This document shows positions 24,701 to 35,253 of a stretch of 64,000 nucleotides of DNA, in pieces (position 1 is the first letter of the stretch; every line of letters begins with the position of its first letter). The position numbers were made by a program, and so were the translations under genes. The notes beneath the pieces are model-generated. The model saw nothing but the letters and a program-made list of their open reading frames with translations, did no database searches and was not told where the DNA came from. Origin of the DNA: Saccharum officinarum (lineage: Eukaryota; Streptophyta; Magnoliopsida; Poales; Poaceae); NCBI GenBank assembly GCA_020631735.1, contig CM036223.1:54798456-54862455 (forward strand). Direction: 5' to 3'.

Positions 24701-25552
24701 AATGAACTTGAAAGATCGGGCGGGTGGTTTGGCCACTGCTAACATGCATTGGGAAAGGAGTCTCAATGTAGTGTTTCCGCCTTGTTAGTTAAGGCTTGTT
24801 CGTTGTAAGCCTGTTGTGTTCGAGACTTTGCAACTAGCCTCATGCCTTGGGTAAGCCCAAAATGTTGGTGATTCCATTACGAGAACGTCTAACCTCGCAC
24901 TGGGAGTGGAGAGATGGCGAGAGTAGCGTGTACCCTCGGGGCTAGAATTTGGTCGGGTTCGAGGAGTACTGTACTCTCGGGTGGTGATGGACACGTTCTG
25001 GTTTTGGGAGATCTAAATGAGGGTTGATATATGCAAGATTCGGTTCTACATATGTCGTGAAGTTAGAGATCCCCAGCTGGGTATAATCGGTTCAAATCGT
25101 CGTTGCTCCTCGGTTATGGAGACTTGATCACCTGACTTGCATCGTAGTTAAGAACTGGAATAAAAGAAAGAATGAGAAAGGTTTTGATAATAATTACTTT
25201 GATCTAGATTAGGATCACCTAGAATTGGTTAATGAACCATCAATGGTAAAAGTAAAATATTGAAGATAAGGACTTACCTTAGTAAGCTTTACCTTAGTTA
25301 ACTTAATCATGATTTGTAAATTTATTATTATTATTCTTCCGCACTCTGATGTAACGTTTTGTACAAATGTTGTAATGTTGTAGTTACTCCTTTGTTGATC
25401 CTGGTATGAGTTGTTAAATGTAGTTTAATAGGGGTCCTGTGAGGGCACTCGACAGATCTTCTTAGGTTATTTGGTGTACATGTATCGCTGTCAGAGGTCT
25501 TAGAGACAATGACAGGTGCATGTAGGCCATATAATTTAGGAGGTTCTGCTAC
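21759..25552 (+). mobile_element. Gypsy-like LTR segment A
   Basis: The break in the Sirevirus LTR is followed by TGTAACATCCCAGATG, a common start of Ty3/gypsy LTRs in grasses. A GC-rich stretch around 22640 precedes a GCTATAAATACC promoter-like box (22781). A candidate end is GGTTCTGCTACA at 25541-25552, giving about 3.8 kb of LTR-like sequence without gag or pol. No matching 5-bp duplication of TGAAC is seen at the right end. The Ty3/gypsy call rests on terminal sequence and architecture, not on protein motifs. Confidence 0.45.
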
Positions 25553-28500
25553 AATGCTGGGGAAGGAGGAGCTCGAGAACTGAGAAAATGCTGAGATGCG
25601 GACGTTTCGGAACACACCCCGCCATGGCGAGGCCATGTCCCTGTCGGTGTAGGCCGGTAGAGATAAGAGGGAGAGGACCGCTGGTTTCACCTAGGGGAGG
25701 AATACGCGTTGCGCCACAAGTTAGAGGGAAAGGAGTAGAGGGAGGTGATGTTCGCGTTCACCATGCTGACGCGGCCACCGTCGGAGCGCCACCATGCCAC
25801 GAGCGCTCCAGACAACTCCGGCCACCACACTCAGCGTGGGTTTGCCGTCAAGCATCGCCGCGTCCACGTGTACTCAGCCCCCTAGAAGATGAAGAGTAGA
25901 GCCGCCTTGTCACCTCGGTTTGCTGGAACGGGGGCACGCCGGAGCGCCGCTGTGTGACCTTGCCGCTAAGCGGACCCCGCCGCATATCGTGGTCGCTGTC
26001 GTTAGGCTCTAAGCCCCGCCTAAACCCCGAATCCAATGCTGCTAGGTCGAGTCGATCCTTAAACGGACCGACGATGAGTCGCCGCCGTCTGCCGTCGCAA
26101 TAGAGCTGCTGCTGCCACTTCTGTCCATGGGAGAGAAGGGGGAAAAGGGAGCTATGAAGGCCCTCGGTGCACCTAGTGCACCATGCGCCGAGAGAGACAG
26201 AGCAGAGCGTGGACCCAGTCCACCGTGCACCGCATGTGAACCTATGGACCACATGACTACATCCACCATAGACCGAGCTCACTGAATCCGAGCCCATTTG
26301 GAATCCAACCATGCGACGTGGCAGAGTCATGGGTTTCCACGTGTCGGGCCCAGCCCGGCCCAGTCCGGCCCGACTCGGCCCAAATCTAGCCCTAACCTGG
26401 CCCGGTCTCGGCCCGGTCAGCGTTGACCGTTGACCAGTCAGCGGGACTGTAAGGTCCAAATAGGCTAGAGGGGGGGTGAATAGCCTAATTAAAACTTCTA
26501 TAAGAATTACTTAACCACAAGTTAGTAAGAAAGGTGGCAAAGCAAAAGCACTAGCTCTAACTAATTAAGCAAGCCACCTACACAAGTCTAGTACAAGGCT
26601 ATCCACTAAACACAACAACAACTACAAGCTAGAAACAAGAAGTAATACGAGAGAAGAGCTTCGAGTGATTATACCGCCGTGTAGAGATGAGAAGTACCAA
26701 TAAATCAATCACACAAGAGAAATCCTCGGGAAGAGAATGACACAAGAATTTATCCCGAGGTTCACTTGCTTCCCGGCAAGCTACTCCCCGTTGTGGCGAT
26801 ACACCCACTTGTCGGTTCGTGATCTAATCGACTATCAAGAGTCGAGCCCTCGGCGGGCGCCGCACAACCGCACACAAGATGGAGATCCTCCAAGCCACGA
26901 GCTCCACTAGAGTATCCAATTTACGAACTCCCGCGGGGAAGGATCAAGAACCCCTTACAACACTTGGTGAAGGCTCCAACAATCTCCAATTGCGAGCTCA
27001 ATCACCTCCGCTGCTCCAAGCCGTCTACCATGTCGGGAAACACGGAAGAGTAACAAGAAATCCGCAGCAACTCGAAGATCAAGTGCCTCTAGAATGCAAC
27101 TCTCAAGCAATGCACTTGAATCTCACTCAATCTCACACAAGATGTGCAACTAAGCAAAGAGATGAGTGAAGGGGTTGTTCTCTAGCTCAAAGTATATCTC
27201 TAGGTCTCAAAATGTGCAAGAGTTCCCCTCAAACCCTGGCCAACGTCTATTTATAACGAAGGGGTACGCAGCTAGCCGTTACCGGACGACGCAGTTTAAA
27301 ACGGGATGACCGAACGCACCGGTCGGGGTGACCGGACGTGTCCGGTCACTACAGGACAAGCGTGAACAGTGCACGTCAGAAGTTACCGTTGCTATGACCG
27401 GACACGCTGGTCAACTGACCGGACACGCCGATCGCTCAATACCGCGAGCCCACGAAGCAACGACCGGACGCACCCTAGCGAATGACCGGACGTGACAGTG
27501 CCAGTGTCCGGTTAGAGTCCAGTAAGCTCCCTCAACGACCGGACGCGTCCGATCATACATGACCGGACACGCCGCGCGTCTGATCATCACTCCGCTGCGC
27601 TCAGCCCCTCTGGACGCCTGACCGGACGCGCCGGTCCCGTGAAGGACCGGACGCGCCGGTCGCGCGCTATGCTTCTGCGCACAGGTGAACTGACCGGATG
27701 CGCTGGTCAGGCCAGACCAGCGTCCGGTCACTCACCCTAGGCACGTTGACCGAATGAACTGACCGGACGCGCTGGTCAAGCCGTGACCGCGTCCGGTGCA
27801 GCGTCCGATCACCACAGTGACCTCCGTTCGCCTCCGTTTCTTTTCTGACTTCCGGCGCAATAGAAAATAGGCGTTTCACTTCTCCAAAAAGTGTCGAATC
27901 CCACCTCGCAAGCTAGGCGGGAGGGAGAGAAGAACCCAAACCCTTCTCTACCACTCAAACTCCACCGCCTTCACAAATGTGCTAACACCACCATGTGTAA
28001 ATCACCATGTGCATGTGTGTTAGCATTTCACAATCATTTTCAAGGCGTTATGTTAGCTCTTTACTAGATCCTAATCCATATGCTCAAGATAATGATCTAG
28101 TGGCACTTGATTCCCGAGCTAACCATGATTGCCCCTCTTGATAGTCGGCTATGTATCCTAAACCCGGTCAATCACTTCTCTACTCATCTTAGACCGACAA
28201 AAGGAAAACCCTATGGTTATACCTTTGCCTTGCGCTCTTAGATCCTTCTCTTTCACTTGATCATCATGTCCATCATATTATGTGTATCTCCACCATGATC
28301 ATCCTTTCATGTCCATGCACCATCTCTTTGTGATCTTGTGGCTACCACTCCTTGCCACATACACCTTCATCACATATGTTGCTTATGCCTAACTCAAAAC
28401 ACTTAACACATGACATTAGCAACTTGGTGTCATTAATTATCAAAACCAAACTTGGGCTTTCAGGGACCCACCTGTTAGTAGCACATTCGGTCCCGGCCAA

Positions 28501-30485
28501 TCGGATGCTGCCACGTGCCACTGCCTGGTTTTCCTTTTCTTTTCCTTTCTAGAAAATCATTTAATCATTAGAAATTCATAACTAATTCATTTTAACTCAG
28601 AAAAATACCAAACCAGTTTCTAATTTTTTTTCTAAAAATGAGCTCTACATCTTAGGCATGTGTTTGAGTGCTTTTGGATCTTTTGAATTTATGTTGCTTC
28701 TTTGTGCACCTTTATAGGAGTCGTTAATGCAACTCTACGTTACGTCTAACAGAGCCGGAGGACCTGCCAACTGAGGAGTACGACCCCGACTACAGCAAGG
28801 ACTTGGGTGACGACCTGTCAGGTGCCACGTCCCACCCAAACTCGTAGATCCTATTAGGCATGCTATCACTAGAATTGCTAGTGCTTTACTTTTATGCAAT
28901 GGAATGATGATAGGTTGCATGATAGTTTTTGCCTTGAGCCATTACCTTGTCGCAACCTATTCTCCTGCACACCCGCTGATAGGCTAGACGCTCGCATACT
29001 ACTTACTACTTTACTTTCACTACGCATTATATCTGTGATGTGATGCTTGGTGAAGGGATAACGTGAGTGGATAAGGCACGTGGTGCCGATAACTTGGTAA
29101 AAACTAGATAATAAACTTGGGGAGATCTTGGCGTGTGTCCTGGGTGTGTGGTGAGGGTTGAGTCGATCGAACAGGATCCTACGACGAGTCTTTGGGGCAA
29201 GTCATGCCGAAGGGGTGCGACCTGGGCATCCCTTAAGAGAGGTACCTGTGGCGGGTGCATGGTGAGCAAACGGGGTGATGGTTATCCCCGATGGAGGTGC
29301 CGCCGAGGCACGGGGTGTTGGTTATCCCCTTGAGAAGATATCCTGTCCGGTCCCCTTAAGGACTGGTATGTCTTGAGAACCGGAATCATAGGACCCTTCG
29401 TGCACACCACTCGCTCCCGATGGGCGGGAGACGATTACCTGACTAACTAGGGCGGTGCCACTACTACTAGGTTGAAAGGTGATAGTGTAGGGAGGTACGG
29501 GCATAGGGGCCCACACCCTCCTAAGACAGCGTAGTGACCTTGGGGGCCCGGTACTACGTCTCACAGTCTCAGCGTTTTGGTGGACGCCGAGGTGGCCCAG
29601 GGCTGAGTGTTAGGGTGGTACCGTACCGGTTGGGAGGCAGTCGGCATCAGCCTAGGCGGGGCACCACCGATGATGGTGATCTTGTGGATTTCCAGGTGTA
29701 CACGCTCTGCAGAGTTGATCGATCTATACGTATAGCCGTGTCCGCGGATATGGATATTTCTATGACCTACGCTTCACTTGATTAGAGAGAGGAGTCCTTT
29801 CTACCTTTCCTCTGGGTTTTGGTGTTGGATCCGGCTTTGGCCGTTGAGGCAAGGTACAAGCAGGAGTCGACCCTACCGCCTAGAGAGTGTGGTGAGATGT
29901 GTGTGATGGGATAGGAGAACGTGTGGTTGAGATGGAGTAAAACTTGATGATCTTTTACTATAAAATCTTGTTAAACTTGCATAAGAAACCTACAGCCATA
30001 TATAGGCCTTTTCATCTACCCTTGCATTCCACTTACCACAAAACATACACAAAAGCATAGGGTGGAAGACAGTGGCTAGTACAAATCGTACTGATAGATT
30101 TTGGACAGGTTTGGACGAAATCTACGACAACCACAAGGACTTGGATTATGAGTAGATGGTCTCGTGCCTATGCTCAAGTGTGGTTGAGAAGATAGAGTCT
30201 ACGTCCGCTGACATTCTACGCCAACTCTGATGACTACCGTGAAGGAGGAGCCTTCACCCGCTGATGCGCTACATCGACTCTGATGAAGATGTGTGTGTTT
30301 CCGCTAGATTAATCGATGTAATAGGTGTGTTAACCAGTGTTGTAAAGCCTTATAACTTGTAAATCTACGATGTATGACTATGATATCAGCTGATAATTGA
30401 TAATGTGATGGATTGCTTTCGTGATCTACTGCATTATAAATCGTATATGTGGATTTTCCCTTCGAGGAAAATCGAGGTCGTTTCA
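25553..30485 (+). mobile_element. Gypsy-like LTR segment B, interrupted by a solo LTR
   Basis: Removing the insertion at 26448-28462 joins a GC-rich part, with repeated GGCCC words and a GTTGACCGTTGACCAGTCAG run, to an AT-rich part. This is an arrangement typical of long Ty3/gypsy LTRs in grasses. The segment ends CGAGGTCGTTTCA at 30485, a plausible LTR 3' end. Its 5' end is not recognisable and may be deleted. No coding frame of gag or pol is visible. A and B may be two truncated LTRs brought together by deletion. Confidence 0.4.
26448..28462 (-). mobile_element. Solo LTR of a Sirevirus-like family, minus strand
   Basis: Read on the minus strand it starts TGAAAGCCCAAGTTTGG and ends TTTGGACCTTACA, the same end style as the solo LTR at 18892-21204. 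GGGAC is duplicated perfectly (26443-26447 and 28463-28467). It is 2,015 bp long and has no internal region. GACCGGACGC-type motifs cluster at about 27290-27800, reading as GCGTCCGGTC on its own strand but more decayed than in the plus-strand relative. Confidence 0.9.
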
Positions 30486-31178
30486 ATCTTCCTCTCCCAT
30501 GTTGCCCCTCTACAGCCTGTGGCATCTTCCTCGGCGAGCTCTAACCCCTGGGCGAAACACAGTGCTCGCTACCAGCGATCCAGATCACAGTGACCGGTGG
30601 CGAGTCCTTATGGTAAGTCTGCACCCTCTGCTTCATCTTCCAGGAAGTCACTTGTGTGTGTGTTGTGACTGAGCGGTGGTGGCGTTTGATATGTACAGCA
30701 GAGAGAACATGAGGACCGAAGCAGTTGATTATTTTATTTTATTTTATTTTATTTTTCTTCGTTTATGTTGTCCCATAAAGCGAACAGACCACTCAGAATT
30801 CTTGCTACAACACATAATGAGGGTTAATGCTTAGTTATTTCATTTATAATTATTAATATTAAAATATTCAAGTCGTATTGTCATTGTAGCATATCCGCGT
30901 ATTCGATACATATCGTATCGGATACTCGTATCCGTATCTGGGCAACATAGCGTACAGCTGCATTCAACCTTTGAATTTGATGAAACAGCTCAACCGGGCT
31001 GGACCCCTGGCCGCGACATGCAATATCTACACATTCTATACGTATGACATGTGTTCAATAAATGTGTGGTGCGCCCGTACGTGGCATCCATATCCGTACT
31101 ACGTGTCCTGCCGTTGGACATGCACGCATGCGGCGACGGCAGCAGCGCACGGGCCGACAGACGTGCATGGGACCAACG
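30486..31178. other. Inner, non-retrotransposon part of the TIR-bounded block
   Basis: This is single-copy-looking DNA between the gypsy-like LTR end and the right inverted repeat. It contains a possible exon edge (ATGGTAAGT near 30610), an ATTTT microsatellite (30728-30760) and a stretch rich in TATCCG/CGATAC words (30890-30945). I cannot assign a gene. If the outer repeats are one transposon, this is its original cargo. Confidence 0.4.
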
Positions 31179-31497
31179 GGACAGGACCCAATGTAAGCTC
31201 GTAGTCCGCACCGATTTTTTTAAAATAATATTTTTTATGATTAATTACAAATTTAGAATCTACTATAAAAAATAGACGTATATAAGCCTGTCGGCTGCTC
31301 AACGGCCGATAGGGGCCCTGTCGGCAGCTCACTGGCCGATAGGCATGTGCTCGCTACTTGGCCGACGTGCATGCTACTGTTCAGGGGCCTGCGGTGCACC
31401 ACGTGACAAGTTCAGGGGCCCAGAAATGCATTTTCAAAGTTCAGGGGCCTATGTGACACACCCTTACAAGTTCAGGAGTCTGTGATGCATTTAATTC
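31179..31497 (-). repeat. Right terminal inverted repeat of the 22.5-kb block
   Basis: It is the reverse complement of 8958-9273, with the same order of words (TTATGATTAATTACAAATTT, GCCTGCGGTGCACCACGTG, TGTGACACACCCTTACAAGT). The outer end is TGCATTTAATTC, followed by ATGTTTTTTT (31498-31507), which matches the left flank. Confidence 0.65.
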
Positions 31498-31509
31498 ATG
31501 TTTTTTTAA

Positions 31510-31722
31510 GGCCACTGCTAATACCTTTGACTGTCCAGAAATAATAAAGTAATATGTAGCTTGCAGGACTGATGTGTTGTCTATGCATGAATTTGTATAT
31601 ATCCCGCATGCCAACTCATGTTTTTGCTCTAGAAGAGCTTTCATCAAATGCTCTGGCTCCATTATCTGTTGTTTCAACAATCTTTCTGTATCAACCGCAC
31701 CAACAATCAACCGCACCAACAA
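31510..31722 (-). pseudogene. Fragment of a ClpB/Hsp100 chaperone N-domain
   Basis: A minus-strand frame reads LKQQIMEPEHLMKALLEQKH, followed by a DNTSVLQAT-like stretch and a final SKVL. This matches the layout of the Clp N-terminal domain of ClpB-type disaggregases (a KQQIVETEHLMKALLEQ-like helix, then DNT..L.AT). Only about 65 codons remain. The AAA+ ATPase modules are absent, and the frame runs into the inverted repeat on one side. It looks like a relic next to, or interrupted by, the transposon. I assign the family by eye. Confidence 0.6.
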
Positions 31723-32669
31723 TCCCCTCCCAGACCATCCCAGTGGATTTTTCCCAGTTTGAAAACAGGCTCAAGAAAAAGAGAACACGGCAAAAGAAAT
31801 TTAATTTAAATTTTGATAAAGTGATCCATACGTGCTCTTGGCATAATACTTTCCTCTATATCAAATATATCCAGCTCCGAGAGCATACTTTATTATTAAT
31901 AGAAGCGTAAGTTTCTCTTTATAGCTTCTAGCACCAAATCAATTGTAAGTGTTGTGCGTTATACGAAAGGGCATGTAGCCTAGAGCATCAGTAGCACTTT
32001 AGATTTCGGGTTTGACTCTCATAAGACTAAATATTTTAGGATTTAACAGTATTTGTGTTTTCAATAATAGGCGCGGTTCCTATCGATAGCGAGACACCTA
32101 TGGTGATTTCGTTAATCTCGAGAATTTGTTGGCCAGTCTGATCATAAGGATATGATTTTCGTGTGTGCATTCATGAGGTCGAGGGAGTGTCGGAAAAAAA
32201 TACTAGTATTTATAATATTGAAAAAAGTCAAAAGTCACGTGACTAGACATGACTAGAGAGTCGAGATGGAGATGCATGCACCCTCTCCGCTCCCCACCAA
32301 TATTATAGTACTAGGCTGCGACTGCGACGGAACCGCGTGCGTGCGTGCGTTCCCAGTTTTCGGAAGGGAAACCGAAAGCAAAACCAGAGCCGATCGAAAC
32401 CAGTGGCGCCGCGGAGCGTGTTTTCTGTTTTGTCCCGGTCTCCTCTTCCTTCGTCCTTCCCTTCCTTGGGTGGGGGACGATGACGATGGATATAATTACC
32501 CTTCCTTCCTTCCTTCCTTCCATGTCATAGGAGTATTGCTCACACCACACCACACCACACCACCCCACCTCCTTCGTCGTCACTGCGACGCTACGCCCGC
32601 ACGCCATTTCCACCACAACACGTACACTTGAGTACAGTCGAAAGAAAGTGATCGAGAAGGAGATAGATC
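31723..32669 (+). promoter_or_regulatory. Upstream region of the LBD gene
   Basis: The start of the LBD frame is preceded by CT-rich and CACACC microsatellites (CCTTCC repeats at about 32500-32522, CACACCACACC at 32541-32562), frequent in plant 5' UTRs. No convincing TATA box is visible. The more distal part is AT-rich and shows no gene. Confidence 0.4.
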
Positions 32670-33707
32670 ATGAGGCTGAGCTGCAACGGCTGCCGCGTCC
32701 TCCGCAAGGGCTGCAGCGACGCCTGCACCATCCGCCCCTGCCTGCAGTGGATCAAGTCCCCCGACGCGCAGGCCAACGCCACCGTCTTCCTCGCCAAGTT
32801 CTACGGACGCGCGGGCCTCCTCAACCTCATCGCCGCCGCGCCCACTGACGCGCTCCGCCCCGCCGTCTTCCGCTCCCTCCTCTACGAGGCATGCGGACGC
32901 ATCGTCAACCCCGTCTACGGCGCCGTCGGCCTCCTCTGGTCGGGCACCTGGCACATGTGCCAGGCCGCAGTCGAGGCCGTCCTCAAGGGCGCGCCCATCG
33001 TCCAGGTCTCTCCCGACGACGCCGCGGGGCCACCCATTCATGCTGCTGCGGCTGCGGCGGCGGCGGCTTACGACATCCGACACGTCTTCCCCAAGTCCTC
33101 CTCCTCCAACAAGCAGTCTGCTGCTGCTGCACCGCCAGCAGCAGCAGTGGACGACGCCACCGCCGCTGCCCAAAGCAAAGTCGACGACAAAGACAAACAC
33201 ACGGACAGGGGCAAGGTGTTCAAGCGCACATCCTCATCGTCGTCACCGTCCAAGACCAAGAAGAGCAAGACGACGACCCAAAACAAGAAGCCGCACCTTG
33301 TTGCTTCGCCGGCCACGGAGCACCACAACGACGACGACATGCTGGTGGCAGACCATAGCGATGAAGAGGTACAGCATGCCGCTGTTCGTCAGGCGAGCAA
33401 CAGCGACGCCAAGAGCCGCCGCGCCTCGTCCGACGACTGCGACCGCCACTCGGCGTCCGCGTCGCTGGACACCGAGGAGGCCGCCTCTCACGTCAGCCAG
33501 GCTGTGGCGGAGCCGCAACAAGACGACCAGCAAGCAGAGGCAGAGCAGCAGCCGCCGTCGATGGGCCTCGACCTCACGCTCGGATTGGTAACGTCGTCCG
33601 CGCCGCCGCACATAGCCCCGGCGACGCCCGCCGGCTGCAGACAGGGAGGAGGCTCCAGCGCGGCCGTCGACGAGCCCGCCGGTGTCATCGGCTTCCGCTT
33701 CCTCTAG
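32670..33707 (+). CDS. LOB-domain (LBD) transcription factor, class II
   Basis: It encodes 345 residues in one exon and is a nuclear plant-specific DNA-binding protein. The LOB domain opens at the start: [15 protein letters not shown] fits C-X2-C-X6-C-X3-C (Cys5, 8, 15, 19). A GAS-type block with [11 protein letters not shown] and the conserved [15 protein letters not shown] stretch follow, to about residue 110. The leucine-zipper coil of class I is absent. The [12 protein letters not shown] form is that of the class II group related to Arabidopsis LBD37-42, some of which repress nitrogen-response and anthocyanin genes. The C-terminal part is low complexity (poly-Ala, Ser/Lys-rich, acidic) and ends with LDLTLGL at 300-306, an EAR-type repression motif. 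The start ATG is the first in the LOB frame and gives the canonical MRLSCNGC opening. Confidence 0.93.
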   Translation: MRLSCNGCRVLRKGCSDACTIRPCLQWIKSPDAQANATVFLAKFYGRAGLLNLIAAAPTDALRPAVFRSLLYEACGRIVNPVYGAVGLLWSGTWHMCQAAVEAVLKGAPIVQVSPDDAAGPPIHAAAAAAAAAYDIRHVFPKSSSSNKQSAAAAPPAAAVDDATAAAQSKVDDKDKHTDRGKVFKRTSSSSSPSKTKKSKTTTQNKKPHLVASPATEHHNDDDMLVADHSDEEVQHAAVRQASNSDAKSRRASSDDCDRHSASASLDTEEAASHVSQAVAEPQQDDQQAEAEQQPPSMGLDLTLGLVTSSAPPHIAPATPAGCRQGGGSSAAVDEPAGVIGFRFL

Positions 33708-33971
33708 CTAGCCGGACATACTATACTATTCCTATTGTTCCTATGGATGATCCGTTTGATTTAGATTTAGGCCCAAAAATTACAAGGGAAGAGGCAAATC
33801 AATCCTTACTTCTTGTTTAAATTAGGCTTCTTTTTCTCTGTTATAGTTTCTTTTCTTTTCTTTCTTTCTTTTTGAAAAGAAGAAACGACAACCTCATTAA
33901 CTGATTGACGGTCAATCAAAGTTTATAATGTTTTTGACTTGCTCCGAAATGATGGCCTTCTTTTCAATTTA
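33708..33971 (+). other. 3' flank of the LBD gene
   Basis: About 260 bases separate the LBD stop from a MITE. They are AT-rich with a TTTCTTTTCTTTTCTTTC run and hold no open frame of interest. This probably includes the LBD 3' UTR; no strong polyadenylation signal stands out. Confidence 0.4.
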
Positions 33972-34356
33972 GGGGTTGTTTAGTTGGTGAAAAAGTTTGG
34001 GTTCAGCTACTGTAGTACTTTTCGTTTTATTTGGTAATTTGTGTCCAATCATGGACTAATTAGGCTCAAAAGATTTGTCTCGTGATTTACAACTAAACTG
34101 CGTAATTAGGCTCAGCCTGTTTAGTTCACAAAACGTCAACCCAAAAAGTGCTACAGTACCTGTCACATCAAATCTTACGGCACATATATGGAGTACTAAA
34201 TGTAGACGAAAGAAAAAACTAATTACGCAGTTTAGTTGTAAATCACGAGACAAATCTTTTGAGCATAATTAGTCCATGATTTGACACAAATTGCCAAATA
34301 AAACGAAAAGTACTACAGTAGCCGAACCCAAACTTTTTCATCAACTAAACAAGCCC
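33972..34356. mobile_element. Inverted, duplicated Tourist-like MITE (hairpin)
   Basis: TTA flanks both ends (33969-33971 and 34357-34359), so this 385-bp unit is one insertion. Its first 140 bases (33972-34111) are the reverse complement of its last 138 (34219-34356), with few mismatches. The arms share AAACTGCGTAATTAG and AAAAGATTTGTCTCGTG. The 107-base loop holds a second MITE end (GCCTGTTTAGTTCAC). A transcript would fold into a long hairpin. Confidence 0.8.
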
Positions 34357-34359
34357 TTA

Positions 34360-35253
34360 AGGGATGCTTAGTTCCCACGAAAAAATTTTACACCCCATCA
34401 TATAGATAAAAAAAATAACTAAGTTTGTATGTATTTTATGAGACAATCTTTTAAATCTAATTAATCTATAATTAGACATTAATTGTTATAGTTCCCCGTA
34501 TGCTACGTAGCCCTAAAAACTTTACAACCCCTGATCTTAACGCGTCCCGAAAACTTTACAGCCGCTGGTCTTAACGCGCCCTTAACGTAACGTGCTCTCC
34601 ATCTTCGTTTAAAAACGCAGGGAAATATATAGCCTACTAGTACTCCCTGCAAAATGAATGGATCGATGTCGACCACGTCGACTGCTTCTCATCATCATCA
34701 CAGTCTAGTCTCAATAAGCTTCTCATGATCATCATAGTCTAATTAAGCTTCTCATTTCTAGGAGTATTCATATTGATCAATATACGACTATACTGCTTAC
34801 TCGATACGACTATAGTACTTATTCGATTCCTTATACTCATTCGGAAATGGGTGCTATTGTCAACTTGCTAGTAGCAGCAGGACATGGAACTACTACCGAC
34901 CGACTATTTTCCTTTCTACTGCTGAACTAGAGGTCTAGAGCATACTCCATATCTAAAAAATGCGATTTGTTGTTTACCAAGCCTCGTTCAAAACGTCAGT
35001 AAAGAGGACAGACATGCAAGATTTACCCCAAAACAATCCAGCCTTCCAAGTTTGAATGTCATCGAATCCATGATCCATCCAACCCGTCTGATGAACCGTT
35101 GCCTAGCACTACTTATCACAGTAATAATGTCCAAAACTTGTCTACAAACTTACTTTCAGTGTGCCAAAATACCATGAGCTAGCTAGCGTTCTATGCGAAC
35201 AACACAAGACTCGTCACGATATGAGCTCGCATTCTGCCCCTACCAAGTATATA
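34360..35253. other. Intergenic DNA between the LBD and RPN13 genes
   Basis: A partial MITE-like fragment (about 34364-34500, TGCTTAGTTCCCACG and AGACAATCTTTTAAATC) comes first. A short imperfect duplication of AAAACTTTACA..CTTAACGCG follows at 34515-34590. The remainder holds two similar AAGCTTCTCAT patches near 34718 and 34746. RPN13 and LBD converge here, so both 3' ends lie in this space. Confidence 0.45.

Noticed and set aside
25848..26459. 203-codon minus-strand frame
   Set aside because: It lies in the GC-rich, GGCCC-repeating part of an LTR-like segment and has no recognisable domain.
32580..33200. Antisense frame of 206 codons across the LBD gene
   Set aside because: It mirrors the GC-rich LOB coding frame and has no motif of its own. 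The plus strand carries the zinc motif.
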